Shown: in pieces, positions 43,148 to 53,339 of the stretch | Layout of the letters: every line of letters begins with the position of its first letter | Position numbering within the stretch: the stretch's first letter is position 1 | NCBI GenBank assembly: GCA_015179045.1 | Contig: WHUZ01000057.1 | Location: 62,001-126,000, forward strand | DNA: 64,000 nt | Direction: 5' to 3' | Source: Kalaharituber pfeilii | Taxonomy: Eukaryota > Ascomycota > Pezizomycetes > Pezizales > Pezizaceae | The notes under the pieces: generated by a model | What the model was told of the DNA's origin: nothing | What the model saw: only the letters and a program-made list of their open reading frames with translations | Databases searched by the model: none | Translations under genes and position numbers: made by a program

Positions 43148-43211
43148 TTCCTCACCATAGCCTACAAGGCGGCATGCGAGTAATGACATAAAAAAAAAAA
43201 AAAAAAAAAAA
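43148..43211 (+). mobile_element. Micro-insertion, tail B (64 bp)
   Basis: TCCTCACCATAGCCTACAAG..TAATGACAT and A22. TSD AAGCCTAAGGGG at 43136-43147 and AAGCCTAACGGG at 43212-43223. Confidence 0.82.
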
Positions 43212-43301
43212 AAGCCTAACGGGTAATCAATCTGGTCTAGCAGCATTAGTCTTACTAAGGGTTCAGGGTAAGCGTTCCCCTGGTCAGGTAAGTCTCACCT
43301 T

Positions 43302-43754
43302 TTTTTTTTTTTTTTTTTTATATCATTTAATCGCTTGCCGCCCTAAGGGCTATGGCGATGTTGTGCTAGTTACATACGAAAAAGTTAGATGTACATATCC
43401 CCTCCTCACCCCCCCTCCTCCCCCCCTCACTCCCCCAACATTTCTATAAGAGTCCCTAGCCTGTCTCTCTCCCCTTCCCTCCTCTTCGGAGGGTTCCTCA
43501 CATGCTCTTCACCCCCTGGCCACCTCCTCCTCCATACCCTACACTCACCCAATAGATGGGCAGTCGTCTCCTCAGCTTCTCCACACCATCTGCATTCTGG
43601 CCCATCCCCTTCCCCAATCTTCCACCTCCACGACCTCAGCCCCTTCCCTCCCAGGAGCCCCGCTAGTCGGCTAACTTCCCTGCCTAGCCTTTCTAATGGT
43701 CTGTACGCCAAGTCTAACCTGTTCCTCTCTTCCGCTCTCTCTCTCCTGAGCATA
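43302..43754 (-). mobile_element. LINE-B6, 5'-truncated
   Basis: Poly(T), tail B, 3' UTR and ORF2 C-terminus (43427-43753 open: NRLDLAYRPLERLGREVSRL, CRWCGEAEETTAHLLGEC, LGTLIEMLGE). TSD TAAGTCTCACCTT at 43289-43301 and 43755-43767. Confidence 0.92.
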
Positions 43755-44084
43755 TAAGTCTCACCTTAGCTATAATATTACTCCCTATTCTAGAGCAGTT
43801 ATCTCAACTGACAATCACTGAAAAGTAACTCAAACTAATTAGTATTGTAAGCAATATGTATTGATTCTCTTACGAGAGTCAGAAGAATAGCTAATATAAT
43901 TATTAGTATATCTTATATATAAGACCTTTTATAGAAATTTACTTATCTGTGGCCAATGGTAAGACTAGTATGTCTTGAGCACTTATTTATTAGTTAGTAA
44001 GGCTATTAAAAATCTTAATAAAGATAAAACTCTATAACAAAAATTCTTTATAAGGAAAAGATACTTATATCTAATATTATCTAA

Positions 44085-44966
44085 TGTCACGCGGCGGCAA
44101 GCTGGTGCTGCTAAGGGATACGGCCAGTTCAGGGTAACAGTAGTTTTGCAAGCGCTGAATGGCAGAGGCCTGACAAACTTGACAGGAGAGGTTTGACAGG
44201 AGCAGTTCAGCGGTTCCAGTTCAACGGCGATGGCAGGCTATGGTGAAAAGGCAGAGAAGACCAAGTACTGAATTGGATCTAGGGATTGACAAGAATAACA
44301 AGAACATATAGACTGCGAGGAACCATATGGGTCTATTAAGGAGACAAGACAACAGACAAGGAGAGAAGGAACTATTTACATGAGGGCAAGATAGAGCCTA
44401 TATATACATGATAGGTTTATTACCTAAGAAGCATAATACAAAGGTAGAAGCAGCGACGAGGGCAGCAGTAAGAACAGAGTAGCGAAGGCAGAGTTTTCAT
44501 GGCAGGCGGGCGATACTGGCAGGCGGGCGATACTGGCAGGCGGGCGATACTGGCAGGCGGCGATACTAGCAGGCAGGCTGTACTGGTGAGCGGGCTATAC
44601 TAGCAGGCGGGCTGTACTGGCAGGCGGGCTATACTAGCAGGCGGGCTATACTAGCCGGCGGGCTATACTAGCCGGCGGGTCGTACTGGCAGGCGGGCTAT
44701 ACTAGCAAGCGGACTATACTAGCAGGCGGGTCGTACTGGCAGGCAGGCTATACTAGCAGGCGGGTCGTACTGGCAGGCAGGCTATACTAGCAGGCGGGCT
44801 ATACTAGCAGGCGGGCCATACTGGCAGGCGGGCCATACTGGCAGGCGGGCTATACTGGGAGGCGGGATACGGTCATGGCTTGCTGGTGGTCATGGCTTGC
44901 TGGCGGTCGTGGCTTGCCGGCGGTCGTGGCTTGGTGTACGGAGACTGTAGGGAGCGGGCCGTGACA
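44085..44966. mobile_element. Solo LTR, 882 bp, with internal minisatellite
   Basis: It begins TGTCACG and ends CGTGACA, with a 5-bp TSD TCTAA at 44080-44084 and 44967-44971, the signature of an LTR retrotransposon LTR. A TATATATA stretch at 44399-44407 may be the promoter. The second half is a 17-bp minisatellite. No internal region remains, so LTR-LTR recombination is inferred. Confidence 0.82.
44501..44862. repeat. 17-bp minisatellite within the solo LTR
   Basis: About 21 copies of GGCAGGCGGGCTATACT with variants (GATACTG, CTGTACTG, TCGTACTG), often in alternating order, which suggests expansion by higher-order blocks. Confidence 0.85.
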
Positions 44967-45079
44967 TCTAAGTAGTCTAATCTTAGCCATTAATATCTTG
45001 TTAGACTATAGAGTCTTAAAGCTTCCTTAAATATTAGTAGTTGATATCAATCCAAAGTGAAAACTTGTACTAAAAAACT

Positions 45080-45456
45080 AACTTGTACTAACTTAAACTA
45101 ATACAAATACTAGTAATTTGTAGGCTTTTTTCTTCTACATTAATCGATTTAAAGGGCTCTTTAGATCCAGAATCTTCTCAGATACTATGTAAACTAAGTT
45201 ATATTTCCCTTCAGAATATCATCTAATACTTTGTCATTATCCTCCAAAGATTCTTCTGTTAGTGCAATTGTATTTAATTAGTGTATCTAGTATTCTTGCA
45301 TCTGATCCTCTACTACTAGTACATTTAAAGGAGTAATTATAATACCAAACTTCTTTGGACATAAGAAGCAAGCTATCTGAAATTAGCCTGTCTCCGGGCT
45401 ATGAGGGCTTGCCCAGGGACCCTGCCATGGCCAAGTGCTACAAGCGGGGTTATGTG

Positions 45457-45497
<41 letters not shown>

Positions 45498-45620
45498 TCT
45501 GAAATGCCAAACTCTTTTCAAACCCTGTTGCTACGATATAAAATATATTATAGCCATGAATAATTAATATCGTGAATCATAGTTGGCTAGGTTTCACGTC
45601 CTTAACAGTGCGTATCTTAG
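45080..45620 (-). pseudogene. RecQ/SF2-type helicase relic
   Basis: After removing the micro-insertion at 45384-45492, the minus strand reads IVATGFEKSLAFQIACFL (Walker A-like motif I), KKFGIIITPLNVLVVEDQMQE (motif Ia), then GKYNLVYIVSEKILDLKSPL (the xYSPE-type segment). This order and spacing fits the ATP-binding half of RecQ-like helicases. The region is AT-rich with several stops. The solo LTR cuts it on the 3' side. It may come from a repetitive helicase family; this copy is dead. Confidence 0.55.
45384..45492 (+). mobile_element. Micro-insertion, tail A (109 bp)
   Basis: TAGCCTGTCTCCGGGC..GGGGTTATGTGATT and about 33 A, the last part of the LINE-A2 3' UTR. TSD AGCTATCTGAAAT at 45371-45383 and 45493-45505. 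Confidence 0.93.
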
Positions 45621-46054
45621 TAATCTTAACTAGTATTTGTTTATCATGTCTTTATTACTTAGTTGTTTTTTAGGACTGTACTGGTACTAGCGTACTCTCG
45701 TTGAGGGCGGCATTTTGTTGATTAGGATCTATAGTCATTTTTCTAGAAGTGCCTTCTGAGTTTCTAAGTATATAAGGAAGTAGGAGAATCTTCATTTGAT
45801 TCTCTTGTACTCGCTAATTATACAGCCCTCAGCTATACTACTATTTTGGGTGATCATACTTACGTAGGTCTTCTAGTCTCTCATGCAACTAGACCTACCT
45901 ACTGAGAGTTTATTCATCTACATCAGATTCATATTTATACTCCTAAATTTACAGTTCAGTATCAACTATCTATATCACATGATCCTGCATGATGAAGAAT
46001 TGAGTCCTTCTCATTCTGTAGAGTATCAATCTCTGATTTACAAACACTTAATAC

Positions 46055-46405
46055 TCAATGTGTGACTTTCTCTCCTAAAACACCGGACCCAGCTGATTTA
46101 CCAAGCCACAGCTCTACAATCTCTGCACCACCACCACCACCACCACCACCACTACCAGTATAAAACTTTTGTTTTCCAGGCTGAAGCTTTGGATCATCAC
46201 TCTCTGCCCAGGCCTGCAGGAACCTTCTCATGCTTCCAAAATGTTCATTTATTGTAGACATGATATTGATGAGTTTAGGAGCTGTAGCATCTCGTACTCT
46301 CTGAGTCTTCCAATGAACTGGTTCTGATACTGGTTTTGGCTTTCGGCCCCTTGTCTCGATTTTTCCGGTGACTGCATTGTATTTGGGATGTTTCGAAGGG
46401 TCCAT
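46055..46405 (-). CDS. Hypothetical protein with poly-Gly run (116 aa)
   Basis: It opens MDPSKHPKYNAVTGKIETRG with a basic stretch GRKPKP, then a predicted helical part (INIMSTINEHFGSMRRFLQAWAESDD), eight Gly encoded by an ACC microsatellite (46127-46153), and ends at 46055. No family is recognised. It lies upstream of the helicase relic on the same strand and could be its N-terminal exon or part of the same repeat. The microsatellite and relic context lower confidence. Confidence 0.4.
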   Translation of the reverse strand: MDPSKHPKYNAVTGKIETRGRKPKPVSEPVHWKTQRVRDATAPKLINIMSTINEHFGSMRRFLQAWAESDDPKLQPGKQKFYTGSGGGGGGGGAEIVELWLGKSAGSGVLGEKVTH

Positions 46406-46593
46406 TATACTTTGTTGTTAATGAAGTCGGTGTTGCCTACCTAGAGTTACTACGTAAATACATTCCCTACGGTCGGAGGGTTGGTGCAACCAGACTCAAA
46501 AAAGAGTACGACAATCAATTCCGATACCGGCCAAGATTGCTTAAATCTTGTAGCTTCCTCTTCTGCTGTTTCACGACATCAAGTGCTTGTAAT

Positions 46594-46650
46594 GCCCTGC
46601 CATGGCGAGCAGCTGCGCCCGGGGTCACGTGAAAAAAAAGAAAAAAAAAA
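46594..46650 (+). mobile_element. Micro-insertion, tail C (57 bp)
   Basis: GCCCTGCCATGGCGAGCAGC..GGGGTCACGTGA with A-rich tail. Perfect TSD AAGTGCTTGTAAT at 46581-46593 and 46651-46663. Confidence 0.94.
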
Positions 46651-46669
46651 AAGTGCTTGTAATAACAGG

Positions 46670-47119
46670 AATGTACGCGAGTGCACGAATTCATTTTTAT
46701 CTTTTTCCATTTTATTCTGTAGGCAATTACAGCACTAAAGATAAGTCTCTGCCTGATTTATGAATCATAAAATCACAGGACCCATATTATGATGTACTAT
46801 AAGCATAAGACATCGAGCTATATTCAATAATTAAGGTAGCTCTCGTTTTTAAGAAAAAATCACCTCAGTAGAAAACAGCATCATCATCGCCTCATGAATA
46901 GAGACTGGTGGGTAAGAAAGAGAATCTGGAAGGTGGGCGATATCGATGCGGGGAAGGAGACAGACACCAGAGCAATTCCTTAACTAGTTGACGTGTCGCG
47001 ACTCGCTATTTGCAGTGGGTGAATAATGTCAATGTTTCTCAACTCAGTCGCGCCTTTCATTGATCTCAGACTATCTAAAGCTTGAATTTGCAAGCCCGTT
47101 CTTCATCTGCTTCGACCTG
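46670..47119. other. No gene recognised
   Basis: Ordinary AT-moderate sequence upstream of membrane-family copy 2. No repeat match found. Confidence 0.4.
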
Positions 47120-47132
47120 TGACCACCTTAAT

Positions 47133-47133
<1 letters not shown>

Positions 47134-47167
<34 letters not shown>

Positions 47168-47620
47168 TCACGTAACCCCGCTTGCAGCGCCAAGCCATGG
47201 CAGGGTCCCTGGGCAAGCCCTCGAAGCCCGGAGACAGGCTCAACAAACAAAGAAATTTCTATCTACTTCTAAAACCTGACTCCAGAAACCTCCGGACGAT
47301 CCTTCCGGTTTCTGCCTCAGGGAGGCTCCCCTATATATCTCCCCCTCTCCCCCTCTCCCCCCTCCCCTCTTCTCCACACCTTCGCAGTTTCCTCCACACC
47401 TTCGCAACCCGCAAATTTTCTCTCGACCCGGGTCGGTAAATCGTGCGGCGTACTAAAACCTGATCCCGGAAAAGAACCTTTCCAACTCATCCCAATCCTC
47501 CCCATTCTCTGCCGTCCTTTTCCAGTTCTTCTCCATATCCCCCTATTCTCTAAAGCCTTCTGGGCGAAACCTCTGCTGACGGCACTAAAAGGCTAGGTGC
47601 TCCCCCGTCTGGACCTCCCC
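47134..47620 (-). mobile_element. LINE-A3, 5'-truncated
   Basis: Poly(T) of about 30, reversed family A end (CACGTAACCCCGCTTGCAGC), 3' UTR matching 33864-34150, and the last ORF2 codons with a frameshift. Perfect 14-bp TSD GACCACCTTAATTC at 47120-47133 and 47621-47634. Confidence 0.94.
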
Positions 47621-47753
47621 GACCACCTTAATTCGATTCAACTACAAACAATCGAAATATCAGTAGCAACTATGGTAGCACCATCCTTATGGATGCCAAC
47701 TTCACAAAACACAGAGCCAGCATGGGTAGATACTCCGATACGACGGGGAACCT

Positions 47754-47815
47754 CCCTGCCTTGGCGAGCAGCTGCGCGCGGGGTCACGTGACACACACAC
47801 AAAAAAAAAAAAAAA
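47754..47815 (+). mobile_element. Micro-insertion, tail C (62 bp), in exon 1 of copy 2
   Basis: TCCCTGCCTTGGCGAGCAGC..GGGGTCACGTGACACACACAC and A-tail. Perfect 14-bp TSD ACGACGGGGAACCT at 47740-47753 and 47816-47829, which suggests recent arrival. Confidence 0.95.
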
Positions 47816-48114
47816 ACGACGGGGAACCTTTGATGTTTTGACATCTTGTATTCTCACTCTTGTATTGTGCGTCTGGACTGCTGTTCATCCCGACATTCCT
47901 AGCCAAACGCATCGAGGGTTTTGGTACTCTTTGATGACTCGCTCTTGGTGGGTGGTTAGCGGTTTAATTGCGCCAGAATTTTTGTTATGGCAGGCATTCG
48001 AGCAGTACCTCGCAGCTCGCAGGATCTGTAAATGCTTGGCAGATTTGGGAAGTGACTCTTTGAGCACGAACAGTCTGCACGTTCCGTAAGCCTCCCTTCA
48101 TAGCATGCGGGGTC

Positions 48115-48165
48115 TTTGTTTTGTAGTCACATAACCCAGCATAGAGGCTACAAGATTATAGCAGA
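48115..48165 (-). mobile_element. Old family A tail in the intron of copy 2
   Basis: TTGTAGTCACATAACCCAGC..AGGCTACAAGATTATAGCAG is a decayed reversed family A end with almost no poly(T). Low certainty. Confidence 0.45.
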
Positions 48166-49879
48166 GAAAGCATACGGGATCAAATACAATGATATATGGG
48201 TATTAACACCTTACGCACATCAGGAAGATTTCCGCGGTTTTGTCCTCTACGCAACCATATGACCTCGATTCACCCTCCCACCTTGAGGCAGCAACGGGAC
48301 TAGCACTACCAGCGGCCATAACAGCCCCATTGGCAGTACGTGCGGCAGTAACGGCCTCAACAAAGTTAAAGTTTCCAGGTCTAGTTAAAACATTCAAGGA
48401 GTTGATATATCCTCCAAAACTCACCCTTGCCTTTTTCATCCAGATTGGAGGGATTGCCATACCTCTACCCCGCGCGAACCAAGTAAAGACCAAGAACGGC
48501 CCCGTGCCTCCAGTCTTCCAATTAAGCCCAGATACCGTGATTTCCCTGCTGAATGCTGGAGCAATCAAACTGGACTCTGATGTGTTTGATGAAGAACGCA
48601 TCAAGGACAAAAGCAAGGCTGACAACCTTGCAAAGCTACTTGTCTGTGGGCAGGCGAGCTGGATGGTCGTACAATGCATTGCAAGAAAGATTACTGGACT
48701 GCCGGTTACTTTGCTGGAGATCAACACAGTGATGCATGTTATTTGTGCATTGCTCTTGTATTTAATATGGCTCAAAAAACCACAAGAAGTGAATGTGCCA
48801 AATAATGTCACAGATTCCACTCCTGATGGTGTTCTCTCCCTCGTCCTTTCAGCTATACGGACAGAAAACCTAGAGGCCAGCCTGGCTGAAAAGGGGTTAT
48901 ACTGGCGCGAAGGTGGTTTCTACCCATCTTGGAATGCGGATGGCAAATGGAGTGATCTGTTTGATTATGTCGAAATCGAGACTGGAAATGGTCGCGACCC
49001 ACTAAGACTCAGGTTTTACATATCAAGCTGCCTCACAAAAAAGGACTTCTTTGCTCTCTGTAAGATGCATGAGGCTGTATTTGAAAGCTCTCAATTGGAA
49101 ATGATGATCAATCAGCTGGATGTGGAAGATCAATTGGACCTACAAGCAAATGAAGTCGTCCAAAAGTTGTTTGCGCATGAACAACGCAATTTCAATAAGG
49201 CGCCCTCTCTGAGGAGTCGTCTAGCTAGGATGAATTTTCCTTATGGTTTCAAAGGTGCTTCTATGGTCTTCCTACTTGGGCTAACCTCATTATATGGCTC
49301 AATCCATCTGATACCATGGAATTCACATTTCCCCACCGCACTAGAAAGATATCTGTGGCGGGCTTCGTGCTGTGTAATTGCTGGAGGTGTGCCTGCTTTT
49401 TGGGTAGTTGTATTGTTACTGATTGTCATCGACCATTGCTTGTGCTGCATTGAATCCGGCAAACTTAAGCAGGTGGTACATCATTGTATGCAAAGGATCG
49501 TTCTGTTTGGGTTCATATTGTACACCCTAGCAAGAATTTTCGTCTTCATAGAGGCCTTCGCAAGTCTCAGAAGCTTGCCGCAAGGAGCATATGATATCGT
49601 GCCGTGGACAGAATTTTGGCCACACTTCTGACGACGGCAACACGCACTAGTGGAGACTGGGTGCGTCGTCATATATGGGAAAAGGAAGATCATCGGTCCC
49701 CTGTCATGCCTTTGGTTTTTCCTTGTTCTATTTATCACTTACTGTACATGCCCCCGTTTTATTTTCATGGTTATCTTGATATATATACTTAGCTTTTTTT
49801 TTTTTTTTTTTCCTTTGAGAGGGGGGTGGGAGGGGGGGGGGGGGGTTCGTTACTCATATGCCACCCTGTTCGCCTATGA

Positions 49880-50700
49880 CGGGATTAAACGTCTAGGCCT
49901 GGAACCATATCTTGTGTCGTAAGGCGTCCAGACCATACGTACGCCACGATTAGGAGCATCAAGACTCTTTTGAGTTTAAGTTTTCCTTTTTCCCCCCTTT
50001 CTTTTCGTTTATTAGTCGCCGAACCGCTGTTACGCAGTGCGGACTTAAGGATTGGATGCCAATGAGAAGCAGGCTTACAGGCAGGTGCATATCAATTTGA
50101 ATAGTTATTTCCGCTGCACAAAGGATGAAAGAACAAAAGATTAGTGGTGGATGTATATTGTCGAGCTGTGGATATAGTTACTTATATCGTGTTCGAAAGC
50201 CAAGCTGTTTGTATAAGGCAGGTTGATGTGATGAATCCCTACAGCAATCATATTGCTGTACTTGCAAAAGGTGTGATATATCGATATCCGTCCTCCTGAG
50301 CTCGCATATTCCCCTTATCTTGGGTGTCGGTGGAATGAAGTTGGAGAATCAGAAATTAACTCATAGACTCAAGAGGTCAGACAAAGAGGTATGAAGGTCT
50401 CTTTTGAAGGCAAGATAAAGCATAACACAACTTGCTCACACACATCAATAGGTCTCTCTTGATGGCACGAGATACTGCAGAATAAGGTCTATCGACATGT
50501 ATGCCAGGGCCCTTTCGACGCCGTAAGAATGGCAGAATGAGTTAAATTTAACAGATATGGCAGGCCTCCCTTTACGGTCCGAGATATAGCACAGTGAGCT
50601 CAATTTACAGGTATGGTGAGTCCCTTCCAACTGTATATGCAATTTGGTTATCTTCTATGAAGATTTGGCCTTACAGGAGGCTGTTGTTTTAATTTCGGAA
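49880..50700. other. Downstream flank of copy 2
   Basis: To about 50250 it is homologous to the flank of copy 1 (11780-12150). The rest holds short direct repeats around GCAGAATGAG and CTCAATTTACAGG. No gene. Confidence 0.5.
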
Positions 50701-51246
50701 GTGCACCAGAAACCTTTTTTTTTTTTTTTATATCATTACTCGCATGCCCCCTATGGGCTATGGCGAGGTATTTATTAGAATGAAAGAACGAAAAACAGTA
50801 ACTGTCACTAAATACATGTGGTACCCGCGATACTCGTACATGGTGCGGGTGGAATGCAGGGGCCAGTGTGTCTATCTTCTCTCCGACTCGTACCGGCATG
50901 CCTTCAACCACTTCCCTCCCAAACGCACTCTCTGAATTTGGACGTCTTTCTCCAGGTATACCACGGCTGAGCTTGTCTTCTTCCCTTCCTCCAGCAACAG
51001 CGTCTTGCGTCTCAGCCATCTAATCCCGGTGGTCTTGCCGAGTTTCTTATTTGCCTCCTCCATCCATCTGCGGACTTTCCTCAAGTCCTTTCTCAGGGCG
51101 ATTCCGTGAATGACTATGCCTGCTTTCCTGGTGGTGGGGCTGGAGGAGCTTCTGGTTTTGGGGCTAGATGTGGTTTTCCCGGGTTTTGGGGGGCATTCTT
51201 CGGGGGGTGGGGTTGGGGTAGTCTCATCGGGGTGGGGGAGCTTGAT

Positions 51247-52053
51247 TATTTTTTTTTTTTTTTTTTCACGTAACCCCTCTTGCAGCTGTTCGCCATGGCA
51301 GGGTCCCTAGACCGAAGTCCTTATGGCCCGGAGACAGGCACCTGTGCAACTACCTACAAAATCGTCCCTGTAAAAGCACACAACAATACCACGACTTCGG
51401 TGATGCAGAGGAAACACAAAGCGAAAGCCCAATCCTCCAAGAGAACAATCAAGCACAAATACCTAAATATCCTCCCAGAAAATTAAGCAGTCATGTCCAT
51501 CTCCTCCACATCCCTCCCCGTCCCATTTCTGTCCACCTTTGTAATTCTATCCCAGTCATACAGGCACGAATTGTACCACTTGCCTGACAACCTTACCTTC
51601 GCTAGTGTTTGGCTATCTGATTCCACCTCCCCATCCAGGTAGATAACAACCGAGCTAGCCTTCTTTCCCTCTCTCCTCTCTTTCGTCACCAACCATCTTG
51701 CCGCAACAATCTTTCCCATCCATGGGTTCGCATTCTCCATCCAATCTCTTACTTTCCCGAGTTTCTTTGTCACCGCAATTCCATGTACTACGATCGCACG
51801 ACCGGATTGCGGGAGTGTCCTTTCCTTTGGGATTGGCTTCGGAGATGGTGCTGGAGGTGGTTTCTTGGACATTTTCTGCTTGGAGGGACTGGTACTCTGT
51901 CCCCCTTTCACTTTTTTGGACTGGAAAGCAGTGGACTTTGTTCCTTGTCTTCTGGTCTTTTATGCAAGCATGTATGTGTTCGATGACATCCCCCACGGCA
52001 TCAAGCATATCGGACATATTGACTCCACCGAGCCGATCTGCGATAGACTTGTA
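51247..52053 (-). mobile_element. HAL-like element with family C tail (HAL6), nested in HAL5
   Basis: TSD GGGGGAGCTTGAT at 51234-51246 and 52054-52066. Poly(T), reversed family C end (TCACGTAACCCCTCTTGCAG, with CCATGGCAGGG), a 3' UTR of about 170 bp, and one ORF1. It shows the ORF1-only design also exists with another tail family. Confidence 0.9.
51483..52053 (-). pseudogene. HAL6 ORF1, one frameshift
   Basis: From the 5' edge: SIADRLGGVNMSDMLDAVGD, VIEHIHACIKDQK, then a shift near 51905 and a Pro/Lys linker (KKPPPAPSPKPIPKE). The conserved domain follows: AIVVHGIAVTKKLGKVRDWM, EGKKASSVVIYLDGE, KVRLSGKWYNSCLYDWDR, then DVEEMDMTA and stop at 51483-51485. About 25 residues extend beyond the position where family B copies stop. 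There is no CCHC knuckle. Confidence 0.8.
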
Positions 52054-52087
52054 GGGGGAGCTTGATGACGGTGTAACCAGAAACATT

Positions 52088-52143
52088 ATATAACTAAATA
52101 TCACCATAGCCCTTAGGGTGGCATACGATTATTGATATAAAAA
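52088..52143 (+). mobile_element. Old tail B relic
   Basis: ATATCACCATAGCCCTTAGG..GATTATTGATATAAAAAG, tail B with an eroded A-tail and no clear TSD. Confidence 0.6.
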
Positions 52144-52149
52144 GCAATT

Positions 52150-53245
52150 ATTCTTGATGGTTATTGTTATATTCGATTCAAAAAAAAAAAAGCACACTTG
52201 CAATAAGTGAGCATAAAAGGCTCTATTGAATACTAGAAGTCCTTCCGTAGTGCGTGCATGCAGTGAGTATGCGCTAAAAAACTGGAATCGATTAATTTTA
52301 AATTCCTAAGGTAAATCAACAAAGTAACATCTACCTCATCTACCACTTTATTGCACCTCACTATAGTGCAAGTTAACCCCTTCCAGGTCTCATGGGTACA
52401 AAGTTGTCTTGAGGCATGCCAACTGATTGCCCACTGCTTACAACAGTGTACGCACTACCACATGGGAAGCTGAGGTTAGTGGAGGACACCCAAGTGGCCA
52501 GTTCATTTAACGGGCTGTTGATCTTGATCTTATTTAGCAAGATATTCCTGAAGACACCGGTTCGAAATTAAGTTCTATGAGTGCAAATACTTGTATTGAA
52601 GCCACCATCCCTCCAGATAACTCTGCCAACTCCAGTGCACCAGAATCCAACTCTCTAGTTTGCAACCAGTTCCTCAGTACCTACGCAGTACTCTTACCCA
52701 ACATTGCCTCAACCATTAGTCCTGCGAAGGAGAGCACAGGAATGGGGCATTGCCATGGGATATGATACGCGCAGACTAAAGGCTTTTGTCGACACCTGGA
52801 GATAGAGACATGGCCCACATGGGACATATGGTAGAACATGAACTGGGTTGAGAGGAGGCTTTTTTTTTTTTTTTTTCCATAGTGGACATTCGCCATTGTT
52901 TTTTGTCCGCTTCTCGAGGGTCTGCTGGTGCAGGCTGCTCAAGGGGCCGAATCGAAAAACTAACTACTGCTGGGTCTTGTGTTGGATATGTAGGCCTGCT
53001 GGGCCTCTATAGCCATCGTTGTGATATGCTAGGGCGAGGGCAAGAGCAGAGAATATGGCATGGATGCGGGCCGTGGTGGTTGGTATTGGGTGAGGATCAA
53101 AGTGTAAGGGCGACGCTGGATCAGTAGATGGAGGCACGATCATGGATGCTACGAAGGAGCAGGCACACAAGGAGAGACGTGGTAGGAGAGAGAATGAGTG
53201 TACGTTGACCAGTGGAGACTACATACAGGCAGGTAGGAGTAGTAT
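52150..53245. other. No gene recognised
   Basis: Short open frames only (for example 52577-52765 plus) and a 16-nt T run at 52861. No family match, no LINE tail. Confidence 0.4.
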
Positions 53246-53260
53246 ATATAGACGAGAGAG

Positions 53261-53326
53261 TGTTTTTTTTTCTTCTTTTTTTTTTCTTTATATCATTACT
53301 CGCGTGCCACCCTATGCGCTATGGCG
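53261..53326 (-). mobile_element. Micro-insertion, tail B (66 bp)
   Basis: T-rich tract, TATATCATTACTCGCGTGCC..GCTATGGCG, with TSD AGACGAGAGAG at 53250-53260 and 53327-53337. Confidence 0.9.
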
Positions 53327-53339
53327 AGACGAGAGAGAG

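Larger units (their letters stand above)
47672..49631 (+). pseudogene. Membrane protein family ending FWPHF, copy 2 (recently disrupted)
   Basis: Exon 1 starts MVAPSLWMPTSQNTEPAWVD and reaches a donor GTAAGC near 48086. Exon 2 runs from about 48225-48240 to the stop at 49629-49631. The frame is open for over 460 codons and ends SLRSLPQGAYDIVPWTEFW-PHF. Conserved blocks: IYPPKLTLAFFIQ, SKADNLAKLLVCGQASWMV, GLPVTLLEINTVMHVICALL, LYGSIHLIPWNSHFPTALER. Several hydrophobic segments suggest about eight membrane helices. A tail C micro-insertion at 47754-47815 adds 76 nt with its TSD after codons RRGT, shifting the frame. Otherwise the gene matches the intact copy 3. The exact intron border is unsure because phases do not fit the best donor and acceptor. 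Confidence 0.8.
50714..52075 (-). mobile_element. HAL-like element (HAL5), split by HAL6
   Basis: TSD ACCAGAAAC at 50705-50713 and 52076-52084. Own sequence 50714-51233 (plus one TSD copy of HAL6) and 52067-52075: poly(T), tail B, 3' UTR, ORF1 domain on the minus strand (LRKVRRWMEEANKKLGKTTG, EGKKTSSAVVYLEKD, RVRLGGKWLK, RYESERR) and a Pro/Ser-rich linker. No ORF2. Confidence 0.88.

Noticed and set aside
44085..44966. CRISPR-like array at the 17-bp repeats.
   Set aside because: Units are contiguous without spacers and the genome is eukaryotic.
46055..46405. Zinc-finger or AT-hook assignment for GRKPKP protein.
   Set aside because: A single basic GRKPKP stretch is too little to call an AT-hook domain, and no Cys/His set is present.
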